A stretch of 64,000 nt of DNA from Leptospira ainlahdjerensis (GCF_016919175.1 NZ_JAFFPU010000075.1:372001-436000), one strand, 5' to 3'; counted from the first letter of the stretch, positions 1 to 10,991 are shown. The notes: a model not told the origin generated them from the letters alone. A program made the numbers and translations.

Positions 1-403
1 ACTGAAAGGCTCTTTTTGATTTTAACTCGGAGTCGGACCAAATTTTTCGCCAGACCGCGATGACGACGGTTGCGATCGAACCGGTATCGCTCGTGAACTT
101 CGAGTATTTTCCTTTTGGAATTTTTCGAAGTTCCATTCCTTCCGGAACCCAACTTCCGTCCGTTACTTCCGCTCCGATCAGAATCCGGTATTTTCCGGAT
201 TCATCCGATTCATAATCCGTATAAACCGCAAAAAGGTTTGCCGGTTCTTTTTTATTCGGAATTTTATCCAAAATTCCTTCGGCAAAAAATCGATGCCAAA
301 GTCCGCCAATCTTTCCCTTGCCGGATATTTCATCCTGATTTTTGGTTACTTCCGAAATGCCGACGATTTGAACTTCATTTTTAGAAACGATTTCTGAACT
401 CAT
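1..403 (-). CDS. GyrI-like / effector-binding domain protein (3' end cut by window)
   Basis: The reverse strand reads in one open frame from an ATG at 403 to the window edge, about 134 residues, so the C-terminus is missing. The protein contains LWHRFF, AVYTDYESD, IGAEV and a later GKYSKFT, an order typical of the GyrI-like small-molecule-binding fold (AraC effector-binding / integron Cass2-type domain). There is no DNA-binding domain before it: the effector domain starts almost at the first residue, so this is a stand-alone ligand-binding protein. It may act as a binding or sequestering protein or as a partner of a separate regulator. The domain assignment rests on motif pattern only, and the ligand is unknown. 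Confidence 0.7.
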   Translation of the reverse strand, partial: MSSEIVSKNEVQIVGISEVTKNQDEISGKGKIGGLWHRFFAEGILDKIPNKKEPANLFAVYTDYESDESGKYRILIGAEVTDGSWVPEGMELRKIPKGKYSKFTSDTGSIATVVIAVWRKIWSDSELKSKRAFQ

Positions 404-569
404 TTTTCCCTATTCCGATTTCATTTTAGAAACTACCAAAATCCCAAAGGTCGCGAGTCGTTCCAATAAAGAAAGAAAGGTTTTTCATTTTTATGGATCG
501 ATCGTAAGGAAACGTTTTTTCTTCGGGTCTGATTTTCCTTTTTAAAAGTTGGAATTCAAAAAAGAAAAA

Positions 570-1829
<1,260 letters not shown>

Positions 1830-1962
1830 TTCCGCTTCTCCTTTAATCGCCCGCGCAGTATAACCCGAAATTCCTCTTTGGTCAATGGATAAAATTCAGG
1901 AATCGCTACTCAATGGTAAACGAACCGCTTGATCTTGAAGTCGTTTCGGTTTCCATGGTGTC

Positions 1963-3666
1963 ATGCGTCTTTTGCTCATTCAGCCGCCGGTGGAGGATTT
2001 TTATGATACCGATATCCGATTACAACCCATCGGTCTTTGCTATCTTAAAAGCGCCGTTCAAAAATTCTTGCCTGATGTAGAAGTGATCATTCGCGATTTT
2101 CATAGAGGCAACGGCGATAAACTCGCTGGGAGAAAAACTCTTTCGATTCCGAAAGAACTCAAATATTTAAAACAATTCTACCCGGTTGCGGACAAAAGCC
2201 CTTTCTCCACATTTTTCGAATACTTTCGCTTCGGCGCTTCTTACGAAGACATCGTTAAGGACGTGAAAATTCTTCAACCGGATCTTATCGGAATCTCTTC
2301 TTTATTCTCCCCTTATTACAGAGAAGCCCTAAAAATCGCGGCGGCAATCAAAGAAACGATGAACGTTCCGATTCTTATGGGAGGTTCTCATGTTTCCGCT
2401 TGTCCGGAATTGATGCTTTCCGATCCGAACGTGGACTTTATCATTCGAGGCGAGGGCGAAAAACCGATCTGTGATTTTTTGGAAGAATTTAAGAACGGAA
2501 AACGTTATGCTACCGTTGATTCGCTCGGCTGGAAAGAAGACGGAAAGATGATTTTCAATCCGATCGGAGAAAATTTTTCCATTCGTGAACTTCCGCCGCC
2601 CGATCTAACTTCCCTTTCAAAAGAACACTATCTTTTCGAGGGAAAGCCGATGCGTTTTATCATCACGTCCAGGAGTTGTCCTCATCGATGTAGTTTTTGT
2701 TCGGTTCACACTACGTTTGGAACTAAGTATCGAAGAAACACGGTCGAGAACGTATTAAATGAAATCAAGGAATCCTACCAACTCGGTTATCGAGTCTTTG
2801 ATTTTGAAGACGACAATCTTACCTTTTTCAAACCTGAGATGAAAGAACTCTGCGAAGAATTGATCCGAAACTTCCCTGAAAAAGACGTTCAATTTGTAGC
2901 CATGAACGGAATTTCCTATATCAGCTTGGATTCGGAACTTTTGGTTCTGATGAAGAAAGCGGGTTTTACAAACCTAAATCTTGCGTTAGTCAGCTCGGAT
3001 AAACTCGTAAGGGAAACTACAAAAAGACCTCATACAATCGAAAAATATCTTCAGATCGTAAAAGAAGGTTTTGAACTCGGTTTCCAGATTACTTCCTACC
3101 AAATCCTAGGGCTTCCGATGGAAACTTTGGATTCGATGATTCAAACCCTTCAATTCAACGCGGGACAACCCGTATTGATGGGGGCTTCTCTTTTTTATCT
3201 GACCCCCAATTCTCCGATCGCGGCGGGTTTTCCGGAAAGAAACGAATCGGACGTATTCTTATCCAGATTGACTTCCATGGCGATTCCTTCCGAACATTTT
3301 GAAAGAGAAGACATCTACTCCCTTTTTATCGTTACACGAATTCTTAACTTTCTAAAAAGTGCTACGATCCCAAAAGGAGAGACGATTTTCCTTTCCGATG
3401 CGCTTTCGATATTGGAAAAATCGGGAGTTCGATCTTTGATCGGAGTCGAATTATTTCATAAACTTATCAAAGAAAAAGTACTCCTTGCCTCCACAACCCA
3501 AGGAGAAGTCCCTCTGGAGAAATTTCGTTATTCAATTTTTGAAAGGGTTTTTTGCAATATAAAAGAAATCGCGACTCTTTCCGGAGGAAAAATCCTTCTT
3601 CCAGACTGGAAGGAAACGGAATCTTCATTTCCGCAAAATTCCGATGTTCACTCGAGTTCGTTTTAA
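1963..3666 (+). CDS. B12-binding-domain radical SAM protein
   Basis: This 567-residue protein begins LLLIQPP and has a cobalamin-binding-like Rossmann domain over residues 1-150 (DLIGISSLF, PILMGGSHVS, FIIRGEGE). The radical SAM domain follows with the CX3CX2C cluster motif CPHRCSFC at C239, C243 and C246, which binds the [4Fe-4S] cluster and SAM. The architecture is that of methyltransferases and ring-rearranging enzymes (BchE/hopanoid-type class B family). The C-terminal 150 residues match nothing I recognise. The ATG at 1963 is the only start that keeps the N-terminal strand intact, but its Shine-Dalgarno is poor. The substrate cannot be read from sequence. Confidence 0.85.
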   Translation: MRLLLIQPPVEDFYDTDIRLQPIGLCYLKSAVQKFLPDVEVIIRDFHRGNGDKLAGRKTLSIPKELKYLKQFYPVADKSPFSTFFEYFRFGASYEDIVKDVKILQPDLIGISSLFSPYYREALKIAAAIKETMNVPILMGGSHVSACPELMLSDPNVDFIIRGEGEKPICDFLEEFKNGKRYATVDSLGWKEDGKMIFNPIGENFSIRELPPPDLTSLSKEHYLFEGKPMRFIITSRSCPHRCSFCSVHTTFGTKYRRNTVENVLNEIKESYQLGYRVFDFEDDNLTFFKPEMKELCEELIRNFPEKDVQFVAMNGISYISLDSELLVLMKKAGFTNLNLALVSSDKLVRETTKRPHTIEKYLQIVKEGFELGFQITSYQILGLPMETLDSMIQTLQFNAGQPVLMGASLFYLTPNSPIAAGFPERNESDVFLSRLTSMAIPSEHFEREDIYSLFIVTRILNFLKSATIPKGETIFLSDALSILEKSGVRSLIGVELFHKLIKEKVLLASTTQGEVPLEKFRYSIFERVFCNIKEIATLSGGKILLPDWKETESSFPQNSDVHSSSF

Positions 3667-3787
3667 AAAATCCGAAACGAAACGGAAGTCGAGTACATCT
3701 TCATCGTCGATCAAAACCGGATCTTTGAGAATATTAAGATTCTTTACTTTATTCTTCTTTGTATAATTTTAAGAATCCCGTAAATCC

Positions 3788-3815
3788 TTGACATATTTTT
3801 AGAATGGGATATTGC
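3788..3815 (+). promoter_or_regulatory. candidate sigma-70-type promoter of the 7TM-AraC gene
   Basis: TTGACA at 3788-3793 is followed, after 16 bases, by TATTGC at 3810-3815. The site is 24 bases before the start codon at 3839. The -35 is perfect and the -10 matches only partly, so this is a moderate prediction. Confidence 0.4.
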
Positions 3816-3838
3816 TCCTTCGTCGATTTTAAATTTTT

Positions 3839-4948
3839 ATGAAAATTTTGTCCTCATTCTTCTTTTCTTTTACCATCTTCGGATCCTATCTCGGCATTTT
3901 ACTCTGTTTCGGACAACTCGTCTTGGAAAGAAAAACGGCGCTCAATCGTTTGTTGGCCGCGCTCTTTTTAGGATTAACTTGTTTGCAAGTCAGCGTCCTT
4001 TGTATCACGACAAACGCTGAAGAATCGTTCCCGCATATAGTTCTTTTGTATCTTCCCGTTTTGGGAACGATAGGGCCGATTCTTTATGGAATCCACAACA
4101 TCATACAGGATCCGAATTTTGAAAAGACTAAGTTCGGAATCAAAGGAAAACATTGGATTCTAGCGGGAATGTTTTGGCTTTTTTTCGCCGTGAGTTTTTT
4201 TGTACCCGACGCTACGATTCATGATGGAATCAGATTTTTTCTCGAAAACAGAGGTAAAACGGATTGGATCAGCGTATTTCCTTTGGGAATTCTGGTCGGA
4301 TATCTGATACTAATTCTAAAAGGAAGTAGAACTCTCTTTCAAATCGAAATTCTTCGGCGGGAATGGACGGCGAGAGTTCTACTCTACATTCTTTTTGCGA
4401 CCACGATCAACCATTCAACGGCTGCTTTATTTATATTTCATAAAAATGGAATATTCCTTAAGATAAGCTCCTCTTTGATGTCCTTGAGTCTTTGTATCTC
4501 ATATCTTATAGGAAGAAAATATCCCCAATATTTTCAGAATCTCCAGAGCGTTGCGAGAGAATCCGCCAAAAAATATGCGCGCTCTCTTTTGCAGGGTTTG
4601 GATCTAAACGTGATCCGCGACAATCTCCTAATCTGCTTGGAAAAAGAAAAACTATTCAAAGACGAGAATCTCACCTTGTCTTTGTTAGCCGATGAACTCG
4701 CGCTCACGTCTCATCAGCTTTCGGAATTTATCAATCAGGAGATGGGTAAGAATTTTGCAGCGCTCGTAAACGAATATAGAATTCGGGAAGCTTGCGAACT
4801 TTTGGTAAAAGAACCTGAAAGATCGATTTTGGACATCGCCTACGAGGCCGGATTTAGAAGTAAAACTTCGTTTCATCGTTCCTTTTTAAAAAGAATCCGA
4901 CTTCCTCCTTCGGAATATAGAGAGAAAAATACGAAAAAGAACTTTTAG
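3839..4948 (+). CDS. membrane-bound AraC-family transcriptional regulator
   Basis: This 369-residue protein has about seven hydrophobic segments over residues 1-225 and then a C-terminal AraC-type double helix-turn-helix over roughly 265-365. The latter includes LSLLADELALTSHQLSEFIN and the second-helix signature DIAYEAGFRSKTSFHRSFLKR. It would act at the inner membrane, coupling a membrane or periplasmic signal to DNA binding. The desaturase/acyltransferase pair 300 bp downstream on the same strand is a natural candidate target, but this is inferred only from position. Confidence 0.85.
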   Translation: MKILSSFFFSFTIFGSYLGILLCFGQLVLERKTALNRLLAALFLGLTCLQVSVLCITTNAEESFPHIVLLYLPVLGTIGPILYGIHNIIQDPNFEKTKFGIKGKHWILAGMFWLFFAVSFFVPDATIHDGIRFFLENRGKTDWISVFPLGILVGYLILILKGSRTLFQIEILRREWTARVLLYILFATTINHSTAALFIFHKNGIFLKISSSLMSLSLCISYLIGRKYPQYFQNLQSVARESAKKYARSLLQGLDLNVIRDNLLICLEKEKLFKDENLTLSLLADELALTSHQLSEFINQEMGKNFAALVNEYRIREACELLVKEPERSILDIAYEAGFRSKTSFHRSFLKRIRLPPSEYREKNTKKNF

Positions 4949-5242
4949 AGCTTGTCCGAAAACCTCCAAAAAAAACGCCGAATACAAAACTCAAACTCTT
5001 AATAAAAAGCGGGAGTTCCAACAGATTAGATCTCTTTCTCGATTCGTGAACATTCGAACGAGTTCCTCCCGAAACATTCGAATAGGAGTTCCTACATTCT
5101 GAAATTTTTGGAACATCCCCTATTTCTTACATCCAATTTGAAATTTTCTGGAGAAGAGACCCGGTTTATAAACTGGGACGACAGATCCCAGGAAGCGAGT
5201 TAGCATAACACCGAATCTGCTAAACTTGAAATCAGGTGATTC
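4949..5242. repeat. intergenic region with three copies of a GGAGTTCC repeat
   Basis: No gene is visible here. Three copies of a short motif occur: GGAGTTCCAACA at 5012-5023, CGAGTTCCTCCCG at 5059-5071 and TAGGAGTTCCTACATT from 5083. The last is an interrupted palindrome, TAGGA-GT-TCCTA. The same core recurs near 44,050-44,250, 56,650-56,720 and 62,080-62,650. The function is unknown. Confidence 0.55.
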
Positions 5243-6334
5243 ATGAATGCTCCTCTGAAAATGACAAAAAAATCCTACGAGGTTCTTTCCGAAAAAGAAA
5301 GATCCGTAAAGATCATACGATGGATTCGTTTTTGGGACGCAAAAATCCGAAATCGATTTCCATTCTTAACACGATACCAGGATACGATCGGCTTGGGAAT
5401 CACACTTGCTTCAGCACTGTTGATGATTCTTTTTGCGGGACTTTATATTGCCGACAAAATTCCGTTTTGGCTCTGCATCGCGTCTAACGCGTTCTTTTCG
5501 TCCTTATTACACGAGATCGAACACGATCTGATTCACAATCTTTACCACAAAGGGAATTCTAAAATTCAAAACTGCATGTTTTGGATCGTCTGGTTATTTA
5601 GGGCAAACACGGTGAACCCTTGGTTTCGAAGAGAAATTCATCTTTTACACCATAAAGTTTCGGGAAATAAAGAAGACGTGGAAGAAAGAATGATAGGAAA
5701 CGGAATGCCCTTCGGTTTACGGAGATTTTTGACGATGATCGACGGAAATATGGCTTTGATTCTTCAAGGATGGAAGGTCGGCAAAGACGCGCATTTCTAT
5801 CTTCGCAAAATTACAGCTCCTAGAATTATCGGCCCTTACAGAGAAACTTTCTTTTTCCTCTGGTATTGTTTCCTAATACTAAATACATTCTATTTTTTGA
5901 ATATTATTGCAGTTCACCCGTTCGGTCAACTTTCGTTTCTGAATCCCATCCTTCCTATCCTAAACACTATCGCGGTCGTTTATCTCGTTCCAAATTGGAT
6001 CCGTCAGACTTCAATTCAGGTGGTCTCTTCCAATATGCACTATTATGGCGATGTATCCAACGTTTACAACCAAACCCAGGTTCTAAACTCTTGGTTCGTC
6101 TTACCTTTCCATCTTTTCTGTTTTAACTTCGGAGCGACTCACGGAATTCATCACTTCGTGGTCAATCAACCCTTCTACTTAAGACAACTTACTTCGTATT
6201 TTGTACTTCCGGCGATGAAACGTTATGGAATTCGCTTTAATGATTTTAAAAGTATGCTCCGAGGGAATTCTAAAAATCCGACCGAAAATCTTTCCAAAGT
6301 TTCCAAATCGGTGGATTTCAAACCGCAGACATAG
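5243..6334 (+). CDS. fatty acid desaturase-family membrane protein
   Basis: This 363-residue integral membrane protein has the three histidine boxes of the di-iron desaturase/hydroxylase family: HEIEHDLIH (H90, H94, H98), HLLHHK (H133, H136, H137) and HGIHH (H310, H313, H314), separated by hydrophobic segments at about 47-85, 190-220 and 230-255. These proteins insert double bonds or hydroxyls into lipid chains using two irons and O2. AGG at 5234-5236, six bases before the ATG, serves as ribosome-binding site. The gene ends 14 bases before the acyltransferase-like gene, so the two are probably cotranscribed. Chain and position specificity are unknown. Confidence 0.85.
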   Translation: MNAPLKMTKKSYEVLSEKERSVKIIRWIRFWDAKIRNRFPFLTRYQDTIGLGITLASALLMILFAGLYIADKIPFWLCIASNAFFSSLLHEIEHDLIHNLYHKGNSKIQNCMFWIVWLFRANTVNPWFRREIHLLHHKVSGNKEDVEERMIGNGMPFGLRRFLTMIDGNMALILQGWKVGKDAHFYLRKITAPRIIGPYRETFFFLWYCFLILNTFYFLNIIAVHPFGQLSFLNPILPILNTIAVVYLVPNWIRQTSIQVVSSNMHYYGDVSNVYNQTQVLNSWFVLPFHLFCFNFGATHGIHHFVVNQPFYLRQLTSYFVLPAMKRYGIRFNDFKSMLRGNSKNPTENLSKVSKSVDFKPQT

Positions 6335-6348
6335 AATAAAGACGAGCG

Positions 6349-7686
6349 ATGCAAACTCGGAACAACGAAAACTCTCAAGAAAACATACAAGAACGACTTC
6401 TCGATAAAGCCGAATCTACTTTTTGGCTTTTAGATCGGGTTTCTTCCATGAACTTCGCGGTAATCGCGGAAGGAGAAGGGGATTTGAACCCGGATCTGAT
6501 TCGAAGGGCGCTCGATATAGTTCAAAAAAAACACCCCCTCGCAAACGTCCAAGTGGAACTTGGAAACGAGTCTGGCCTTATGTTCAAGACGGTTTTCGAA
6601 AAAAAAATTCCCCTCAAGATTCTCGACTTTGAGAATGAGCTTTGGAAAAATCGATTAGCGCATGAAGTTATGATTCCTTTTTCAGAGGGGGAATGCCCTT
6701 TGATCCGTGCCGTTTTTTTTCGTTCCTTCTCCGGGAATTGGATCCTGAGCATTATCTTTCATCACAGCATCGCCGACGGAAGATCCGGATTATCGTTTTT
6801 AATCGACGTATTCAAGGAAACGGAAAATATTTTAGATTATTCTAATATTATTAATCAAAAATGTCTGCCGAAATCGGTTCTTTCCTTATTAAAAATCGAA
6901 AAGGAGAATTCCGATAAACCGAAAATATCTCCCCCTTCGGAAGGACCTCCGGTTCGAATCGCCTCTTTACCTTCGTTTTCCAAAAAAAACCGGGAAACAA
7001 ATCCAGTTTTGACGAGCTTTCAACTGAGTGAATCGGAATTGGAAATCCTTCTTTCCCTTTGTAAACAGAAAGAGACCACGCTCCACGGGATCGTCGGAGC
7101 CGCACAATTGCTCGCATTGTATTCTATGTTTGAGACCACAGACCCGATTCTTCTGAACCTTTCCAATCCTGCGGATCTAAAACCGAATCTATCCGAAAAA
7201 GTACCGAGTGAAACATTAGGACTTTATATCACCCTTCTTACGCTCGGGATCTTTGTCCGGAAGGACTCCAATCCTTGGATGATCGCGAAAGAAATTTCGG
7301 ACGGACTCAGAGCTCAGATCCGAAACGGAAACAACGACGTCTCCTTCTACGGACTTATCCCGGCTGCGGATCAGATATTGAGTAAACCAAACGGAATCAA
7401 GACCCTCTCCGCCCTCTTGCAAAGATTTCCGCAATCTAGCGTTTTGAGCAACGTGGGTATTTTACCGGACCTACCTAAATTTCAAAATTTCAGAGTAACA
7501 AACCTTTCGTTTACTGTGCATCCTTCCGTGTCCCAATCCGTTTTTGTTTCCGCTTCCACTTATCAGAAAAAAATGACGATTCTTCTAAACTACGATTCAA
7601 ATCGATGGACGCCTGATTCTTTCGATCTATTTAAGAAAAATTTTATGGAAATTCTCAGGGAATTAATAATCCAAACAGAATATTAG
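6349..7686 (+). CDS. condensation-domain-like acyltransferase
   Basis: This 445-residue soluble protein carries HHSIADG at residues 138-144, the HHxxxDG active-site motif shared by NRPS condensation domains, wax-ester/DGAT acyltransferases and polyketide-associated PapA-type enzymes. His139 would be the general base. No carrier-protein or adenylation domain is attached, so it is a stand-alone acyl transferase, perhaps esterifying an alcohol or amine. It starts 14 bases after the desaturase, which supports a shared lipid product. The stop codon lies inside a perfect 12-bp inverted repeat that probably terminates this transcript. Confidence 0.7.
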   Translation: MQTRNNENSQENIQERLLDKAESTFWLLDRVSSMNFAVIAEGEGDLNPDLIRRALDIVQKKHPLANVQVELGNESGLMFKTVFEKKIPLKILDFENELWKNRLAHEVMIPFSEGECPLIRAVFFRSFSGNWILSIIFHHSIADGRSGLSFLIDVFKETENILDYSNIINQKCLPKSVLSLLKIEKENSDKPKISPPSEGPPVRIASLPSFSKKNRETNPVLTSFQLSESELEILLSLCKQKETTLHGIVGAAQLLALYSMFETTDPILLNLSNPADLKPNLSEKVPSETLGLYITLLTLGIFVRKDSNPWMIAKEISDGLRAQIRNGNNDVSFYGLIPAADQILSKPNGIKTLSALLQRFPQSSVLSNVGILPDLPKFQNFRVTNLSFTVHPSVSQSVFVSASTYQKKMTILLNYDSNRWTPDSFDLFKKNFMEILRELIIQTEY

Positions 7687-7698
7687 AATATTCTGTTT
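7673..7698. terminator. bidirectional hairpin between convergent genes
   Basis: A perfect 12-bp inverted repeat with arms AAACAGAATATT (7673-7684) and AATATTCTGTTT (7687-7698) covers the end of the acyltransferase gene and lies just before the end of the convergent histidine kinase gene. A/T-rich ends on both sides suit termination from either direction. Confidence 0.6.
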
Positions 7699-7700
7699 TA

Positions 7701-10166
7701 TCAAAGTTTCCATTGAAAGGTCTCGATCCGCCCGGACCAATAATCCAAAGTTGACTTGAGACCTACCAAGTCCAGAGGTTTAACCAAACAATCATTCAGA
7801 CCTAAAGCGATGTATTTTTCCTTGTTACTATCGATCGCGTCCGCGGTCAGAGCGATGATGATCGGTAATTCTAGATTTTCTTTCCGAGAACGAATCCAAC
7901 TCGTCGCTTCGATTCCGTCAACTTCGGGCATGTGAATGTCCATCAAAACGATATCAAAAACGTCCAACTGCATTCTTTCGATGACTTCCCGGCCGTTGTG
8001 AACTACGACAGGATCGTAGCCGAGTTTTTTTAAAGCCCTTTCAATCAAAAGACAATTGGTTTCATTGTCTTCCGCTACGAGAATACGCATCTTTTTAGGA
8101 ACTACATTCGTATAAACTTCGTTCAGCTCCCTTGTCTTTTCGGGTTCCAAAATAGTATCCACATCGGACTGCGAAGCGTTGTCGTACTCGATGGAAAACG
8201 CGAACCTAGAACCCTTACCTTCCTTACTTTCCAAGGATAAGGTTCCGCCTTGAAGCTCGATCAATTGTTTCGTGATGCTCAGTCCCAGACCGGAGCCTCC
8301 GAACTTTCTCGCGGTTGAAGAATCGCTCTGCGAAAACGCGTCAAAAACTTGTTTCTGCTTATCCTGCGGAATTCCGATTCCGGTATCGGATACGACGAAC
8401 TCGATGGAAACCTTGTCCCGCGAAATTTTTTTCTGCGAAACTTTTAAAACCACACTTCCCTGATTTGTAAACTTAATTCCGTTACCCGCAAGGTTCCAAA
8501 GAATTTGTCTGAGTCTCAGCTGATCTCCGGAAACAAATTCTTGTATATCGTATTTACCTTCCAAATTGAATTCGATCTGTTTTCGTTTTGCAAGAGGACG
8601 GAGGAGATCGTGGATCTCATCCAGAACGGAACGAATCGAGAAAACTTCCTTATCCAGGATAATCTTTCCGGCTTCGATCTTTGAAAAATCAAGAATGTCG
8701 TTTATGATCTGCAAAAGCGACTTAGCCGAACCGGAAAGAATCTTAGTGTATTCTTTTTGTTCCTCGTTCAGTTTTGTGGTTCCCAACAACTGAACCATTC
8801 CGAGAACTCCGTTCATAGGAGTTCTGATTTCATGGCTCATATTTGCAAGAAAGCTGCTCTTTACCTTCGAAGCCTTCTCCGCCATTTCCTTCGCTTGGAT
8901 CAACTCCCATTCAGTCTCTCTTCTTTGTTGAATCTCTTTCTTAAGAAGAACGATGTTCTTATGGATCTCGCTCTGAAGACCTTCTTTGAGTTTAAATTCC
9001 AAATCCTTAATTCTTTGTACAAGCATAATCGAAAATAGAATCGACTGAGAAATAAAAGCCAATTTCAAAACGTGAAGTGAAACAAAGTTGATCGAAAGAA
9101 TTCCGGTCGCGCTTAGATTCACTACGATCGCAGCCGTCGGAAAGATCAGATGGATAAACAGAAGAATTTTTGCCGATTTAAAATCTTCCTGAATTCTTAA
9201 AAAACAAAAGTAGACTATGAGTAAATTATTTATTAGAATCCAATAATACGAAAACTGATTTAATTGAATCGGCGCTACGATCGAGGCCGGAATCAGGGAC
9301 AAATTGACGATAGAATAGAGGATCGTGACAGCTTTCGCTTTTTTGCTTTTTTTTTCCGGATATAAAAATTCAAGAGAAAATAAAAACAAAAAAAGGCTCG
9401 CGGTATAAACGAGAATGAGCGTGACCGTAAGATAGTATTTCCCGTATTCGGGCTTAAATAGATTTAGAAACAGTCCGTCCCAAGAAGTTAGATAGACCGA
9501 AAAAAAGGTGATCATTAAAAAATAATACAGATACGATCTGGTTCTAAAGAAAAAATACAGGGAAAAATTATAGAGACTCATCGCGATCCCGAAGCCGAGA
9601 GTCAGTCCGACGATCACTAATCGAAACTGTTTCGTAAGACCGAATTTTTTTTCGGATTCCAGGAGAAGTGGAATTCTAAGTGGAGTTCCACTCTTGATAC
9701 GAACTACGATTTGAATGGACTCTCCCGGTCTCAGATAAAAATCAAGAGAAGGGAAATTCCCTTCATAAACACGATTGGCGCCGGTTAAAATCTCGCGCGT
9801 TATCCGCTCATGTCCGTACTTATAGTGAATGTCGACTTCTTCCAAATAAGGATTATAAACTTCGAATTCTCCGTTGAATTCATTTTTGGTGTCATTCTCC
9901 AAAGGAATATAAAACCAAACCGTTTCTTTTGAAAATCCAAGCGAAAAGATCTCCGAAGGAATGTTCTGAAAATCCAGTCCCGAAACCTTAGAGAAAATTT
10001 TTTCTTTGAAGTCTTCCTTACCCGCATCTTTAAAGTAATGTACGAAGGTTCGAAAGTTTCCGGAATTTTGAAGTTTAGATACTTTTCCGTTCTCCGGCGA
10101 CGCAGACTCGGCGATCACAGAATAATTGAGCAGCAGAGCCGCGCCGAAGAGTAAGAAAAATCTCAT
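7701..10166 (-). CDS. hybrid sensor histidine kinase, 7TMR-DISM type
   Basis: This 821-residue protein has a signal-like N-terminus, a periplasmic DISM-type beta domain (about 30-175), seven membrane helices (about 180-385) and a coiled linker. HisKA follows with the phosphoacceptor in SHEIRTPMNGV (H445), then an ATPase domain with DTGIGIP and GGSGLGLSI, and a C-terminal receiver (about 690-810) with VAEDN and the phosphorylatable Asp in VLMDIHMPEVDG. It should autophosphorylate and pass the phosphate to its own receiver, then through an unlinked phosphotransfer protein. No cognate regulator is adjacent. The module composition is clear and the signal is not. Confidence 0.92.
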   Translation of the reverse strand: MRFFLLFGAALLLNYSVIAESASPENGKVSKLQNSGNFRTFVHYFKDAGKEDFKEKIFSKVSGLDFQNIPSEIFSLGFSKETVWFYIPLENDTKNEFNGEFEVYNPYLEEVDIHYKYGHERITREILTGANRVYEGNFPSLDFYLRPGESIQIVVRIKSGTPLRIPLLLESEKKFGLTKQFRLVIVGLTLGFGIAMSLYNFSLYFFFRTRSYLYYFLMITFFSVYLTSWDGLFLNLFKPEYGKYYLTVTLILVYTASLFLFLFSLEFLYPEKKSKKAKAVTILYSIVNLSLIPASIVAPIQLNQFSYYWILINNLLIVYFCFLRIQEDFKSAKILLFIHLIFPTAAIVVNLSATGILSINFVSLHVLKLAFISQSILFSIMLVQRIKDLEFKLKEGLQSEIHKNIVLLKKEIQQRRETEWELIQAKEMAEKASKVKSSFLANMSHEIRTPMNGVLGMVQLLGTTKLNEEQKEYTKILSGSAKSLLQIINDILDFSKIEAGKIILDKEVFSIRSVLDEIHDLLRPLAKRKQIEFNLEGKYDIQEFVSGDQLRLRQILWNLAGNGIKFTNQGSVVLKVSQKKISRDKVSIEFVVSDTGIGIPQDKQKQVFDAFSQSDSSTARKFGGSGLGLSITKQLIELQGGTLSLESKEGKGSRFAFSIEYDNASQSDVDTILEPEKTRELNEVYTNVVPKKMRILVAEDNETNCLLIERALKKLGYDPVVVHNGREVIERMQLDVFDIVLMDIHMPEVDGIEATSWIRSRKENLELPIIIALTADAIDSNKEKYIALGLNDCLVKPLDLVGLKSTLDYWSGRIETFQWKL

Positions 10167-10402
10167 TTTGAATACAGAAACCAGATTTAGAAACGGGTAT
10201 TTTGGTATTATATCCGCCGTCCGTTTTAAGAGTAAAAAGGTTTTTTCGAGGGGGATCCTTTTTGCAAGCCGCCGTAAAACAGGAGACGATCGATTTTAGA
10301 AAATTACGTCGATTTCAGACTTAGAATCTTCCGATTTCTATTTCAAAATTAAGCCTTGAGATATAAGAATCGGATTCTTAGAGTAAAGTTTATTAAACCT
10401 AA

Positions 10403-10424
10403 GAATCCTAGAATTTTAGGATTC
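10403..10424 (-). terminator. hairpin at the end of clpP
   Basis: GAATCCTA (10403-10410) and TAGGATTC (10417-10424) form an 8-bp stem with a 6-base loop overlapping the clpP stop codon. A moderately T-rich tract follows on the reverse strand. Confidence 0.4.
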
Positions 10425-10982
10425 ACCTCCGATGATCTTATCGATCATGCCGTATTCCAAAGCTTCCTTCGCGGAAAACCAAGAATCCCGATCCGTATCT
10501 TGAACGATTCTTTCCAGAGATTGACCCGTTGCCTTTGCCATGATTTCGTTTAACAAATCCTTTTCCCTTTTGACGGATTCCGCAAAAATTCGAATGTCCT
10601 CGGCCGGCCCCTTAAACTCTCCCATAACATGCGGTTGATGAATCAAAACTTTACTGTGAGGATATGCTGACCGATTTCCCTTGTCGCCGGAAAGAAGTAA
10701 AACTGCCCCAAAGGACATTGCCATTCCCAAACAAACGGTATAAACCGGATTTCGAACGTTTTTCATCACGTCCAGAATCGCCAAACCAGCGTAAGTCGAT
10801 CCACCCGGAGAATGAATAAAAAGTGTGACCGGTCTTGTCGGATCCACCGCTTCCAAATATAAGAATCGATCGATCAGATATCGGGCCGAGTTATCGTTTA
10901 CTTCTCCCCAGAGAAAAACCTTTCTTTGTTCGAGATAAACGTTTTCGATCTGTCCGTTCGGATAGAATTGAGTCGCTTCCAA
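10416..10982 (-). CDS. clpP: ATP-dependent Clp protease proteolytic subunit
   Basis: This 188-residue ClpP-family serine protease has the catalytic triad S90 (GMAMSFGA), H115 (LIHQPH) and an Asp in QDTDRD (D166 by alignment with the usual TERD motif). It would form the tetradecameric chamber fed by ClpA/C/X unfoldases in the cytoplasm. The block before the active Ser reads GMAMS instead of the commoner GQAAS, suggesting a secondary ClpP paralogue. The start is TTG (complement of 10980-10982). Its Shine-Dalgarno AGGAG overlaps the stop codon TAG of the upstream sigma-factor gene, so translation is probably coupled. Confidence 0.88.
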   Translation of the reverse strand: MEATQFYPNGQIENVYLEQRKVFLWGEVNDNSARYLIDRFLYLEAVDPTRPVTLFIHSPGGSTYAGLAILDVMKNVRNPVYTVCLGMAMSFGAVLLLSGDKGNRSAYPHSKVLIHQPHVMGEFKGPAEDIRIFAESVKREKDLLNEIMAKATGQSLERIVQDTDRDSWFSAKEALEYGMIDKIIGGES

Positions 10983-10991
10983 ATTCTTCTC

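Noticed and set aside
115..384. Forward frame of 89 codons
   Set aside because: It is the shadow of the effector-binding-domain gene on the reverse strand, whose protein motifs are clear.
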